Shown: piece after piece, positions 33,949 through 46,213 of the stretch | Numbering within the stretch: position 1 is the stretch's first letter | Layout of the letters: every line of letters begins with the position of its first letter | Assembly (NCBI RefSeq): GCF_964204865.1 | Contig: NC_135252.1 | Coordinates: 13,785,383-13,849,382, forward strand | DNA: 64,000 bases | Direction of reading: 5' to 3' | From: Styela clava | Taxonomy: Eukaryota > Chordata > Ascidiacea > Stolidobranchia > Styelidae | Program-made: the position numbers and the translations under genes | Notes under the pieces: model-generated | The model's database searches: none | What the model was told of the DNA's origin: nothing | Seen by the model: only the letters and a program-made list of their open reading frames with translations

Positions 33949-35780
33949 TCACGGACCCAGAAAAATTTCAGAAATTAATAAACTCACGACATTTTCCACT
34001 TTTGTAAATTCATGTTTGTTGTTTTGTTCAATATTCTCACTGGATGACTGGGCAATGTCAGCAAAATCTTTGAATTTCTTCCGATAAGAAACTTTTATTT
34101 CGTGGTTCGGAGCGGAGATGGCTTTTGAAGAACTCCCAATACTGTTATTTTTCAAAAGTGCCTTTGTACTAGTTCGAGTTACAGTAAATGTCTTTATGAA
34201 ACCTGCCGGATAAATTGTTTTTGCGTTATCATAGGATTTGTTGCTACTTTCCGAATTATACTCACTCCCCATTGTTTTATTCTTCACGGGCTCCCCACCA
34301 CTTGGCACCGCACTTGACATAACTTCACTACTGGCTGTGTTGAATCCACATTCTGAAGAACTCTCTTTAGTAACGCTTAGAATCTTGATAGCTGCGATAG
34401 CTTTTCGTATCGTGTTAGGCGCTGGATTATGTGATCCGCCTTTGGTTTGTTTTATTTTTTCTTCCATTTGGAAGAAAAAAAATCCTAGAACTTAACGATG
34501 GAATCAAAATGTTGTTTAAATTTATTTGACAAAAGAGCAAATTTCTCCTTACTAACCGAACGACAGGATTCCGAAGATAATCTGAAAGGATTATCATGTT
34601 GTACTTCGAATGAATCTTAACAGAAAAGAGGTTTGATTCATTTTCGAAGCCTGAAGATCTATGATTTGATTGACTTCCACCCGTTGATCCATCATTCCAT
34701 TCGCTAGTCCTTCATCTCCTCAGGTACTCGGGGATACCTTTTGATTTTTTGTACGAGCCAGGGAATTGATACGAGTTATTTCGTCTTGAAATCTGTTGAA
34801 ACTACCAGAATTATCATCGTCTGCATCCATGGGCGGAAGATCACACTCAGAAATACTTTGAGAAATATTGCTAGATATTTTTGAGAGACTATATTTAGAT
34901 TCATCAGATTGATTGGATTTGGGGATTTATTCATTTCCATATCCGGAATTTGTTCATGCTCATTGAAATCCCGACTGTTAGGACTGTATGGCAATTTTTT
35001 CAGAATATTGCTTCCATGGATGTATGACGCAGCCAACGAGCTTGCAGATTGTGATCTACAAACAGAGGAATCTGTATAAACTAGGTCAGAGTCCATAATT
35101 TGCAGTATATCGGCAAGAAGCCTCTGTATCGATGATTGTTTGATTCATCGTATTTGGATGGTTGTTCATTCATGGATTCTGTTCCAATATCTGGTATTGC
35201 GAAAGTCCCATTGAAACGTTTTTCTGCATATATACCTGAAAGCTCGTTTTTCGAAATGCTCGTCCCGATTTACAGACCGTCATTCCCTGAAAATCCTGGT
35301 TTTGCTTCTCCTAATTTTGCTTGATCCGTAGATCCAAACAAAGTGTTTTATTATTCATTTTAATCATTAGTAGCAAGACTTTAGTTTTAACAAGAGAGAA
35401 AATCCGTCCTTGCAGGTGATAATTGTTTAATTCATCCTGTTTGATCGCGTATTCAGCTTCCGTAATAGAATTTATCATTTGACTTTTTTTTTAATTTCTT
35501 CAGCGCAATCAGCATCCTTGGTATCTGTCCAATAGACAGGTATTAGTTCTAAAAATATGAACATAGATGATACGAACTATAGTCACTGATACCTATACAA
35601 TGGTGGTGTGCGCGTTCTGACGGATTGGAGGAGATGTTTGCATAGGCACTTACTTTATTTTTGTTGACGCGGTTCTATTCGATGGTTTGCAATTAGCAAC
35701 CACCAATGGTTTGGAATTAACAACTTGATCAGCCTCCACTAACCCGTGCGAAAAGATACTTCGCTTAATATGTGGCCGAA
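33949..35780 (-). pseudogene. Possible decayed gene, Ser-rich protein of unknown family
   Basis: Minus-strand blocks with protein-like, Ser/Asn/Lys-rich translation follow each other in different frames. A block near 35656-35780 has a good acceptor (TTTTTGCAG) and donor (GTAAGTG). Next come about 35480-35545 (PVYWTDTKDADCAEEIKKK), 35100-35325 (with one in-frame stop), 34690-35096 (one frame change near 34910) and 33949-34467 (172 codons, ending near a GTGAGT donor). The order and shared composition suggest one former gene now broken by indels. A live gene with assembly errors or tiny introns is the alternative. Confidence 0.3.
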
Positions 35781-35944
35781 CTGCAAAAATAGAGACTAGG
35801 CAGAACGAACAAACAGTTCGTATCTGGCTTTCAACAAAACCGTGCATGTGATTAGAATTGGACACCTCAAATTTGAAATAAAAAACGCCGTGCAACAGTT
35901 GTTGTTAAAGCATAGGCCTACAGACTTTTTGTATCATGCATTCC

Positions 35945-36980
35945 AATGAGGTCGTCCGAGGGCCACAAAAACTTGTTCGTGGGCCCACGGCTGCCATATT
36001 GGCTTTTTTAACGCCAAATTTGCCATTTTTCAAACGCGTTTGGCGTCAGAATTTCCGTTTGGCTTTTTGGCTTTTTTCAAGTCTATTCTAGTGTCTATTA
36101 TTTAAATCATATGAAATACAATATTTAGTGTGTAACAACTGAACATTAGCCTATTACCTGTACTTAGCTACTTAACATTACTGCATTAGGATTTCCTGGA
36201 GCATCGATTTCCTTGTTTGTTACATTAACTCTTAACCATAGGCCTACCCAATAAGAAATAATGGCAGTTTCTGCAGCTGCTCAGACAGATGTTCAAGCAG
36301 GGTTGTAAACATTGTCTCGTTTTTATAGTTTTGCCTATTTGTCAATTTTACGTTCTGTTTCCAAAAAATAGTTGTATAACTTAATTTTCATTATGCCTGA
36401 TATGGTTTATGTGAGCTTTAGTTTAATTCTGCAATTGCAGTAACGATGTGATTAACTACGCTAAAATTACTGAATTAGATATCAGTGGTCCACCTGCAGA
36501 CCTGTGAGCGGCAGGGGGTAAGATAATTTTTTAATAAAATTGATGGTTTATAAATTTTAAAAGTGAAAAATTTTCAATAGTAAAGCACGATACACTGATA
36601 TGGGGAGAATTTTTTAAGGTATATATATTACAAGTTCAAGTAGAAACATGTAGGTATATTACGTACTGACAGACTGAGGCGGCACCCTGTATGTATTGTA
36701 TATATTGAATGGTAAAATGATGCTGTCCGCTTGATATTTATTTTACTTTCTACAGTTCTATAGGAGCTTTACTTTCTATTTGTGTGCCTCACTGAATGAA
36801 CTGATGGCTCTACATCATCATCAGTACGTTGCCAAGGGCTTAAAATCTGACAAATCATGGGGCATTTGTACTTAGTAAAATTGTTGGCTTTTTCTGGCTT
36901 TTTTGTGTCTTGATTCGGCTTTTTTTGATCGCTGGGGTCTGGCAACCCTGCGTGGGCCGCAGTTTGCCGAACACTATTTT
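35945..36980. mobile_element. Older hAT-like terminus, split by the insertion
   Basis: Removing the 35986-36950 insertion and one target copy joins the left part (GGCCACAAAAACTTG, around 35961) to GCAGTTTGCCGAACACT (36959-36975). This resembles the common hAT terminus TGGGCCGCAGTTTGCC...CACTG. The opposite terminus was not found. Confidence 0.4.
35986..36950. mobile_element. hAT-like element with 8-bp target duplication
   Basis: A 965-bp element. The left end CACGGCTGCCA and the reverse-complemented right end CAGGGTTGCCA form short imperfect terminal repeats. Subterminal regions at both ends are rich in GGCTTTTT runs. The flanks are an exact 8-bp duplication, CGTGGGCC (35978-35985 and 36951-36958). 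No transposase frame remains. It sits inside another hAT-like end (see 35945-36980). Confidence 0.75.
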
Positions 36981-37845
36981 AGACCATCGAATGGATTGGT
37001 TGGTCCAGCAATCATCTCACGCTTAGCACGATGTGCCACACTGTCCTCCTTAGGTATCCATCTTCATTCTTCTGCGTGGCTAATGTATGATGTCGATATA
37101 TATTCCGCAACCAATTGAATGAGACAGAACTCCACAGGACGCAGATTATGTGTGAAGGCGCTGCAAACTGGCAGAACCGGACGTTCTGGTCTGAGCGTTT
37201 TTGGCGTCCAAAATGGAGGCATAAACAAAGTCACGTGATCGGTGAAAGTCCTCTTTTTGTCTTTGCCGGGTCTTGTTGTCGCATTATTCTTTCGAATGCG
37301 TTGGGATTCTTATATTAGTGAATCACCCGTTTTTTATAGCAACGTAGGTTCATTTTTGACTAATATCAAATACCAAGATTATGGTGCTTTTACGGTTTTA
37401 TGCATTATATTATTATCAAACTTGTCCAAAACATTTGACTATAAGTGCAACACTTTTTTCAGAGTATTGAACTGAAACAAAATTTTGCTATACAGGTATT
37501 ACTGTAACATGGTCCGCTTCTCTGGGAAGCTAGCAGCTCTTTTTTCCCCTCGTAGTTGCTCCTTTCAAAACTTTTACCCGATAGCCCACTACAGCCAGAA
37601 GTGGAGTAGCCTACTCCAGCGGTAAGAGCTCAAGTTATGACCCATGTACAAAAGAATTAAAAGCTTTGAAAGAGTCGGTGGATAAGTGGCAGTCCATCCT
37701 GTACGCAATACTATTAAATTCACTATCATAACAGACAATACGGAAGTATTTGGCCTACTAAAGAGAACTCGAAAAACCCAAGTCCTTGAATGCTGATACA
37801 AAGATGGCTAAATCATTTATCAGGATTCCAAATGGTTAAAAGTAA

Positions 37846-38244
37846 TACAACACTAGAGAGGTTTTTACCCCCGATGGTCTTTATCGCAAATTTTGGATGG
37901 AAATGTCCTTCACGCCAAATGAAACGCACGCGTGGGACACACATTATATGTCGCCGAAAAAATGGAACGCTACGCTATCAGACAAAAAAGAGAAAGAAAG
38001 AAGAGAGAGAATACAGCGTGCCTTGCCTCTGTAACCCACTGCAGAGTGCAGACATGAAAAATGCTCATTTGTGAGCGAAGGTTTCCACCCATGGGAACAA
38101 TTGCAGAATCTTTTACAGAAACAATTTGGCGCCAGATACCAAAAAGCTTACTTGCACGAAGTAATGCAAGGCAGTGAAAGGCAAAGAGCTATCGTTACAG
38201 AAAGTGGCTTACGGCCATACGATAGGAACTGCACCAGCGTATAG
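37846..38244 (+). pseudogene. Coding relic, 133 codons with one in-frame stop
   Basis: One frame runs from 37846 to the TAG at 38242-38244, interrupted only by TAA at 38032-38034. Translation looks genuine: GLYRKFWMEMSFTPNE, HAWDTHYMSPKKWNATLSD, a Lys/Arg/Glu helix, then FHPWEQLQNLLQKQFGARYQ. I cannot name the family. A short frame at 37511-37621 (MVRFSGKLAALFSPRS), followed by a GTAAGAG donor-like site, may belong to it. It could be a broken host gene, a retrocopy or transposon-derived. Confidence 0.35.
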
Positions 38245-38518
38245 TGAATATTCTGGCAACGAAACACTATATCACGTAACGCGAGCAAAAAACGTAGAAT
38301 CTTTACTACAAACAGGGTTGGAATCCCTGACGCGAAAATAGATACATTTTACTAGAACAAAAGTTAAAGACAAAAGTTTAGGAGAAAATGAGAGAAATAT
38401 CAATTGATCCGAACGAGACGTGGGTTTATATGTATTGGAAACAACTAACCCAAACGTGTTATTATGTTGGGGGCCGATACCAAGGTAACTGATTCGAATC
38501 GGGGAGGTCGACAAGTTT

Positions 38519-38642
38519 ACGAGCTAATCGCAAAGAAAATTGAAAAGTTTTACGAGCCAATGATTGTACGAGCTAACCGCAAAATGAAATTAAAAGTTTT
38601 ACGAGCCAATCGCAGAGGAAATTAACAATTTCACGAGATACG
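38519..38642. repeat. Short tandem repeat leading into the larger array
   Basis: Three imperfect copies of a roughly 38-bp unit containing TTTACGAGCCAATCGCA. The last copy is the form that recurs at about 39370 and 40118. Confidence 0.55.
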
Positions 38643-38792
38643 TATTTAACTTTATGAACGTATTTATTGTACGTATTTAACTTTATTATTATTAAGTTAT
38701 GCCCGTCCTCCAGGTCCTCTGTATTTTATTTGCCCTTTGTTATTGTTTTGTTTTTTGTTTGTATCAGAATGACCAAATAAAATTGATTGATT
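38643..38792 (+). mobile_element. LINE 3' tail insertion (5'-truncated)
   Basis: A 150-bp insertion interrupting the repeat array between direct duplications GAGATACG (38635-38642 and 38793-38800). It ends in AATAAAATTGATTGATT, the microsatellite-type tail typical of CR1/L2-like non-LTR elements. No reverse-transcriptase sequence is retained. The target duplication and tail support target-primed reverse transcription; the clade is unknown. Confidence 0.6.
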
Positions 38793-40500
38793 GAGATACG
38801 GTAGATATGATTCATTTGGCTGGGCAACTTATTTCCAGAATGAAAACATTATCTTGCTGTGTTTTATGATTCATTAATAAGTGACACAGAATACCTCTGA
38901 AAGGTCTTATGAAGAACCTAAAGGCATGAACATAACTAGAAAAATTATTTGAATCAGTTTTAGGTGGAATTTTTTTTCTCTCACTTCTCAGTCACGCTCC
39001 AGTGATTTTAGGTCATATCTCGAGAATGGTAATAGATAGGGATGTCAGATTTGGACTAAACGAGGTAAATAAAGTGAAGTTCATGACGAAAAATTTCGTC
39101 ACGATTGAGTGAACACGGACCCTGAAATTGATGGAAAGCAACTTCCATTAAGAGTGATCAGTTTATGACGAGGTATTTGAACTACTTAATGAATTAGTGC
39201 GGACGAATTTCCGCCATTCGTCGTCGCAACGACTCTGTTGCATCCATCCAACTCATAATCAAACATCCACTTTTTTACTACTCAAATCCTTTCTGTACAT
39301 TTCCGCTGGCGGGTAGCGAAGCGACCTCCCCTGGATATTGCCAACCGCAAAAGGAAATTAAAAAGTTTTACGAGCCAATCGCAGAGGAAATTAACAATTT
39401 CACGAGATACGGTAGATATGATTCATTTGGCTGAGGCGACTTATTTCCGGAATAAAGCATTATCTCGCTGTGTTTTATGAATTATTAATACGTGACACAG
39501 AATGCAACGGCGGGTTATTAATGTGGCCCAAGACATACGACTCTATCAGTGTATGACTTCATTTTAGTGTATTGGATTGAAGGAAAAGCTCGATATTGCC
39601 GATTTTGGCCTATTGTGGGCCTCTGAAAGGTCTTATGAAGAACCTAAAGGCATGAACATGACTAGAAAAATTATTTGAATCAGTTTTAGGTGGAAATTTT
39701 TTTCTCTCACATCTCAGTCACGCTCCAGTGATTTTTGGTCATATCTCGAGAATGGTGATAGATAGGGATACAGATTTGGGCCAAACGAGGTAATTAAAGT
39801 GAAGTTCATAACAAAAAAAATTCGTCACGATTGAGTGAACACGGACCCTAAAATTGATAGAAAGCAACTTTCATTAAGAGTGATCAGTTTATGACGAAGT
39901 ATTTGAACTACCTAATGAACTATAAAGTGGCCGGGGGCAGCGCGCCGGACGAATTTCCGCCATTCGTCGGCGCAACGACCCTGTTGCATCCATCAAACTC
40001 ATAATCAAACATCTACTTTTTTACTACTCAAATCTTTTCCTTTACATTTCCCCTCGCGGGTAGCGAAGCGACCTTCCCTGGATATTGCCAACCGCGAAAG
40101 GAAATTAAAAAAATTTACGAGCCAATCGCAGAGGAAATTAACAATTTCACGAGATACGGTAGATATGATTCATTTGGCTGAGGCGACTTATTTCCGGAAT
40201 GAAAACATTATCTCGCTGTGTTTTATGAATTAAAAGTGACACAGAATGCAACGGCGGGTTGTTAATAAAGTCTAGTCTAGAGAATATTTATGTATTTTCC
40301 TCAACATTTGAGCACTAAAAATATCAAAAACGCATTTTCAGACGGACAACTCACCAGGCCTCTCTGTAGTAGGGTAGTCGAGTTGTCTCTGGTGAATTGT
40401 CCGTGTAGTCGAGTTGTCCGCATCCCTTGTTAATGTGGCCCAAGACATACGACTCCATCAGTGTATGAATTCATTTTAGTGTATTGGGGCGGGCTTTGGG
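38793..40500 (+). repeat. Tandem array of 0.61-0.75 kb units upstream of SIRT2
   Basis: The phrase GAGATACGGTAGATATGATT starts at 38793, 39404 and 40151. Unit 1 (611 bp) lacks about 136 bp that unit 2 (747 bp) has. Unit 3 is partial and carries an insertion at 40267-40426. Units 1 and 2 share long stretches at high identity, including GGGTAGCGAAGCGACC and the region around AGTTTTAGGTGGAA. No coding frame is conserved. The array ends about 160 bases before the SIRT2 start codon. Confidence 0.8.
40267..40426. mobile_element. 160-bp insertion with 8-bp target duplication
   Basis: Interrupts array unit 3 between copies of TTGTTAAT (40259-40266 and 40427-40434); unit 2 has the uninterrupted site (about 39499-39510). 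Inside, GTAGTCGAGTTGTC is repeated directly and CGGACAACTC also appears inverted, so it can form a hairpin. No clear terminal repeats. The class is unknown. Confidence 0.5.
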
Positions 40501-40656
40501 CTAAAGGAAAATCTTGAAATTCAGATATTACGGTACTGCAGCAGGTTCTGTAGGTCTGCTTCTTTGGGAAGCTAGTAGCTCCTTCTTGCGGTTGCGGTGT
40601 ATTAATACAATAATAAGTCAGTGAGTCGGAAGGATAATATTACATTTCAGATCATA

Positions 40657-43000
40657 ATGTCTGAAAAAGATGAATGTTCTGCTAATAATGACCCCAATCT
40701 GGCCGGGTCCTCAGAACAAGATGAAAGTCTTGGAGCTACAGGAGGTGCCGAATTGGAAAATGGGAATATAAATTTCCTTGAAAAGTTTATGGAACAATTG
40801 AAGCTCTTCAACAAACCTGCTCAAGAAACAGAGGATGAAAAACCAAAGCCAGAGCAGTTACTTAAAGAAGTGACATTTCAAGGAGTATCAGATTATATTC
40901 AATCTCCCAAGTGCAAAAACATTATTGTTTTATCAGGAGCTGGAATATCAACATCTGCCGGCATACCGGATTTTCGAAGTCCTGGTAGTGGTTTATACGA
41001 TAATCTGCAAAAATTTGACCTTCCTTCTCCACAATCTATATTTGAAATATCGTATTTCAAACAAAAACCGGAGGCATTTTTCACCTTGGCAAAGGAACTC
41101 TATCCAGGTTTGTCCTTTTTTCATATTCTTTTGCTTTACCATTATAAACTATTTGAGAGTTGGATATGAAAAACAGTTGGCGTTAGTCTACCTTGCTACT
41201 GAAATCTCTGATTGGATGGTCTATTAGTAAGTTTCATATCCTATCCATATGCAAATATCTTATTTCAGTATTTTGCAAGTCCAAGCAAATTCACCTTAAT
41301 AATGGAATGTTTAATGATATCAATTATATAAGGCAATAAAAAATAGTGATGAAATTGTATATCATTAGTATAATATCCAATGATGAAGGAGGAAATTGCA
41401 TTTCATTGTTTTTAACAAACCATCCCAATATAGACTGCAAAATCAAAAGCTACACCAAGTAGTTCTTTGATTTTAACTCGATTGATTTACTTATGAATCT
41501 AACATATGAGATCTTTTTTCTAACTAGGCGAATTCAAACCTACAATTTCACATTATTTTATCAAGTTACTGGAGACGAAAAAACTTTTATTGCGAGCATA
41601 CACTCAGAACATAGATACTTTGGAACGGGTAGCTGGAATCAGTGATGACAAAATAGTGGAGGTAAACTCTTTTAATCAAATATTCAAACAATACTGAGCT
41701 ATTTACTGCCAGAGAATGATAGCTAAATGACATTTTCTCTTGAGATTGTATATTCTGGCCAATATCATATTGCCCAAATTCCATGGAAGCTTTTATAACA
41801 TTTTTTGCTATCATGATATTCAATTTATATTCTTTCTTGTAAGATTCCAGGGAACGTTTGTTATTTCTTCATTAATACAATGGTTTTCAGTCACAATTTA
41901 TACCTAGCAAAGCTAGAATATAGGCGGTATCATTATTATCAGAGGTGGCTTTATTGGTTTATTCTCGAGAATTGAAATGAAAGTGTGAGGGAGTTATAAT
42001 ACCGGATATACTAATTTAGATATCAAATTTATTAATTTTTATTGGTGTGGTTTTTTAATTCAAGGCACATGGAACATTTCACACATCTCATTGTTTATCT
42101 TGTGGAAAGTCTTACACACAGTCTTGGATGAGAGATGTTATTTTCAAAGATGAAATACCGAGATGCACTGATGAGTCATGTGGCGGACTAATTAAACCTG
42201 ATATAGTATTTTTCGGTGAATCTTTGCCTCCACGATTCCATACGAAAAGAATGGTAATTGTAGTATTACTGATATCGAGTGATATGCAAAACAAAACATA
42301 GGTGATAGGTTTGAAATTTTATTGTAGCACGTCATTGTCAATATTCAAATTTTCTGAGATGTTTTGCATCTTGTTATTTTTTATTTTTTTGATTAGCTTT
42401 CTTAATTTTGTGTGAACGAGTATTATGGGTGGCAAATTCGGAAATTACATTGGGAAGTTGACATTTTGTGTTTTCACTTATAGTAGGTAGTGGTTCCGAA
42501 TATTTTCCTAAATAATTTTGTGTAAGTGAATGTATGCCTCGTCATTTCTTGTATTGGTAAGTAGGGTATTGAAATAAGTAATATCTTATTTTAGGAAGAT
42601 TTCAATAAATGCGATTTGCTCATTGTCATGGGAACGTCTCTGAAAGTTCAACCTTTTGCATCTCTGGTTGACTCTGTACCTGACACTACACCAAGGTTAT
42701 TGATAAATAGGGAGAAGAGTGGAAGCGAAGATGTCATGTTGATGATGATATTCGGTGGTGGAATGAGATTTGATGATGAAGATAATTACAGGTTTGATCC
42801 TTGCTTAGCTGCTTTTTTACCCTTGTCTTCATACTTATTCTTTAATTTAAATTTTTCAAACATTCAGAGATGTTTTCTGGGAAGGGAATTGTGATGATGG
42901 TTGTCGTGCATTGTGCTCTCTCCTGGGATGGTTGAAAGAATTAGATGAACTTGTTGAAACTGAACGCAAGAAAATTGATGAAGCTAAAACGAAAATGTGA
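40657..43000 (+). CDS. SIRT2: SIRT2, NAD-dependent deacetylase, complete, 5 exons
   Basis: Class I sirtuin that removes acyl groups from lysines using NAD; SIRT2 is mainly cytoplasmic and acts on tubulin and histone H4. Exons: 40657-41107, 41528-41661, 42065-42253, 42595-42791 and 42868-43000. All junctions are GT-AG with matching phases, giving 367 residues. Visible motifs are NAD-binding GAGISTSAGIPDFRSP (about 94-109), TQNID (176-180), catalytic H197 in EAHGTF, structural zinc cysteines C205, C208, C229 and C234, GTSLKVQPFASLV and LLINREKSG. SGLYDNL, LPSPQSIFEISYF and DEIPRC place it with SIRT2 rather than SIRT1 or SIRT3. The first 70 residues are acidic and end in a leucine-rich LEKFMEQLKLF that could be an export signal, as SIRT2 has one nearby (inference). 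ATG 40657 is the first in frame. Confidence 0.95.
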
Positions 43001-45281
43001 ATTCTTGTAAAAAAATAGTCTATAGTTTTTCATTCGCCAATTCTAAGATTTCATATTGTCCTGTATCTCTCAAACATTTTTTACTGAAGTAGGAATCATG
43101 ATTTTTTGTTTGTAATCTAGATAGCCTATCGTGCCTATTTGTAATGTAAGAGGTCGGTAATTTATTCAGACCTCATAATCAGCATAATAAATGATAAAAA
43201 CAAGAATAAAAACATAATTATAGAGGTCGTCAAACTAAACCTATAATTAAGTTCAAAACTAGCAATATTTTCGAAGATGATCATGTGATGGATGGTCACG
43301 CGTTTGTTTAACCACAGTTTTGTTTTCTACTGATAGATATTTTTGCAATATGCCCACAACCTTTCCATATGCAAACTTAATGTTAGAGTTTAATATCAAG
43401 TAAAACAGAAAAATAAATTTTACAATCACTGTGAAAGCCAAGATTTTCTTTTAAGTTTTTATCTGATTTCCTGAAAAATTGGGTTACGTTTTTAATTTGT
43501 GCCCAATGTTTTAAGCAACTGAATTTGTTTTTATGTTTCGCACATGGTGTTCCAGTGAACAGCACTTTAGCCCAAGTTAGTATTATAAGTTATTTAGATA
43601 TACTTCTAAAATATATAATAAAATCATTGCCTTGTCAGCAAATCCTTTCAAATGTTTGTTCTGGAAGTTTTGATGCATTGCTAATCCATGATCAATCCAT
43701 AATTAGTCTCCCAGAAAATTTTTTGGCTTGATGGAAATTAATTTTTCTGCTGATTTGCTATTTTTCAAGTTATTATTCTATTTTTCACATTTCAAGCAAG
43801 ATTTAAATATACCAGAGATAATTTTTAGCTGTATGATATGCTTTTATGTGTGGATTTTAACTCCGTAGTATTATGTACTACAATCTATTTCATGTTTGGT
43901 AAAGTTAAAACTGTAAATAACTAATTTTTGTTTTAAAATTTCTGCATTTTATATAAAACTTGAGAGTGTTATGCAATATTACTTTGTAATCTTATTAGTA
44001 AACCAGTAAGCCAAATACATAAATATGTCGTCTGTAGTGACAATCAAGCATTAAGACCATCAATTAAAAGCACTCAACTGTGGTTGGATTATAGTGTCAT
44101 GGAAATCATTGGTCGAGTGGCGGCCAGCGATGAACTAATTTCGCTGTACGTTTTCATTGAGTCTCTTGTTTTCTCGCGTCTCTCTCTTGCTGGTAGTCCT
44201 GAACCGGCATTCACACAAGAACTGTCGCATCCATTTTCATAAAGTTAAAACCATCGAGGGTTTCCGTTGTATTGCGGTATCGTTGAGCGGTAGCTCAGCT
44301 CTGTAAGTTGCTCTGCAAGTGCTGGGTAACGATTCGCTGTAACGCGAATTTTGCAGATCTTGCGATGCTTTTGTTTAGTCTGAATAGTTAAGGTATTTCA
44401 CAAATATCACGCTGTTACTTCACAAGCTATTCAAACTTTATTTACTTTGGAAAAAATGTCGAAAATAGTTTTCTTCCTATATTACGAAAATTGTACAAAC
44501 ATATTCGTTCTAATCGCACTGCTCCAGAATTGACGTGTTCCATAGTCTCGTTGTGTATCTGGGCAACTCGCGCCCAGCATCGCTCTCGTTTTTGGACACG
44601 TTTAGTGGACATAACGATCGTTTCAATATTATGTTGTTATTGTTATTTGTCTCCATCATTTTTAAAAAATCGCTTTTCTCTTCGAATACTGGACCAATTC
44701 TTTTGAAATTTTCAGTGGGTAAAAATAAAATTTTTCTCCAGAAGGCTATTACTTTTTCGCCAAGACGTCATCAAAATTATTGCCATTGGGTGGCGCTTTG
44801 TGTCCATATATTTGAGCATAGCTCTCTTGTTTTTTTTTATATGTATGCAGGATAAAAGTTTTAATTTATACAAAGCTATTCCTACTCAACAAAAGCAAAC
44901 GAGCTTCTCGCCGATATTTGGTTTGATTCATTTCATTCCGTTTAACGACGGCAAATGACAATAAAACCTCGTTTACTTCAAAGGTTGGTCTCTATGTCTG
45001 TAAATGTTCACCTGTGCAAATACCCATGGGTGCTAAATGCGAGTGCAAATTGCCCGTGGATGCAAATGACCTATACCTAATACAACGCGAAATTACAATC
45101 ATGTATATTTGTTTAAATGATATAATTTAATACCCCTGTATGTAATTAGTAATTAAGTAACCTACGGCTACGGGTCAAGTACATACGAGAGAGATCATGG
45201 CGACGTCTGCTGCGTACAACGACGTCATATTAGTGCTGTTCATTTGGAAATATTGATGTTATTTTCACATCGCTTTGCTTG
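43001..45281. other. Intergenic, SIRT2 3' side to the retrotransposon
   Basis: Contains the SIRT2 3' UTR, with AATAAA-type signals around 43185-43210. Otherwise AT-rich sequence with chance frames. Short inverted minisatellite copies lie at 44997-45075. Confidence 0.45.
44997..45075. repeat. Second, inverted locus of the GCACCCACG minisatellite
   Basis: Three to four diverged units on the opposite strand: CCCATGGGTGC, GAGTGCAAATTG and CCCGTGGATGCAAATG. They match the reverse complement of the array at 31845-32110. Confidence 0.4.
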
Positions 45282-45920
45282 TGTGGCGTACCAAAATTGA
45301 TATCACCACTCAGGTTCTTTCTGCCAGCTTCTTGGACGTTGTAATTGCTATAGATGTCGATCACAAAATAATCTTCTTGCGGTTCCAAATACAGCAGAGT
45401 AACTAAGTTAACTAACTAGATTAATTATACACCTGTAAGAACTTAATACAACCAAATACTCCAATAAGAAATACAATAAACAAATAAAAACATGAAAAAC
45501 ACAGTACAAATACCGTAGGATACATACGTAACACAAGATACGGAATTGGTCTATGACGTCACAGTCATGAACTATTTACTTATAATGGGATACAAAAACC
45601 GGGTAAAACATACCTAGATATACATAAGAATAACTAGTATGACACTAAAGATACAACACAAATCCTATCTTATCGACAAACAAGTAATATACATGGAAAT
45701 ACGCATAGAAATCACACAGGAAATAAACTGCGAAAATAGACTAGTTACGGAAGTGTTAAATACAAGCTAACTAGGGAACAGAGCTATGCCCAACTGGAGA
45801 AATAGTAAACCTGTACTACTAATATCATTTTACAACAATAATTACACAGATTAACGGCACGAAAACACTATAATAATAACCCAAAAAACAGAGAAATATC
45901 TACACTGCCGGCAGTCTGAC
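45282..45920 (-). repeat. 3' LTR, distal part (639 bp)
   Basis: Matches 55542-56180 of the 5' LTR without a visible difference. Ends at the GTCTGAC that is duplicated at the nested insertion. Confidence 0.93.
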
Positions 45921-46213
45921 CAATGACATTAAACAACATGATAGGCAACTCTGACGTCACTCCATAAGACTACAGGCAAAACATTGTATTTCATGATACG
46001 CTCCAATGCACATATTTCTCGTCGCCTTTCGCGTCCGTTTTCCGCTCGCTTTTGCTACTCGGCGTCTTTTTTACGTGTAGTACCTGCCTTTTTGCGCCTG
46101 TAACGAAACAAAATAATCTCTATATCTAAGAAGTTTTGCTTACTTGGAAAGCTGGAATAACAGGCAAGCTGTAAAGAGCAATTCTGGACATCATAGACGT
46201 TTTTTTTTATCAG

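Noticed and set aside
44281..44345. tRNA gene suggested by GCGGTAGCTCAGCTCTG
   Set aside because: No T-arm GTTCGA block at the right distance and no pairing acceptor stem.
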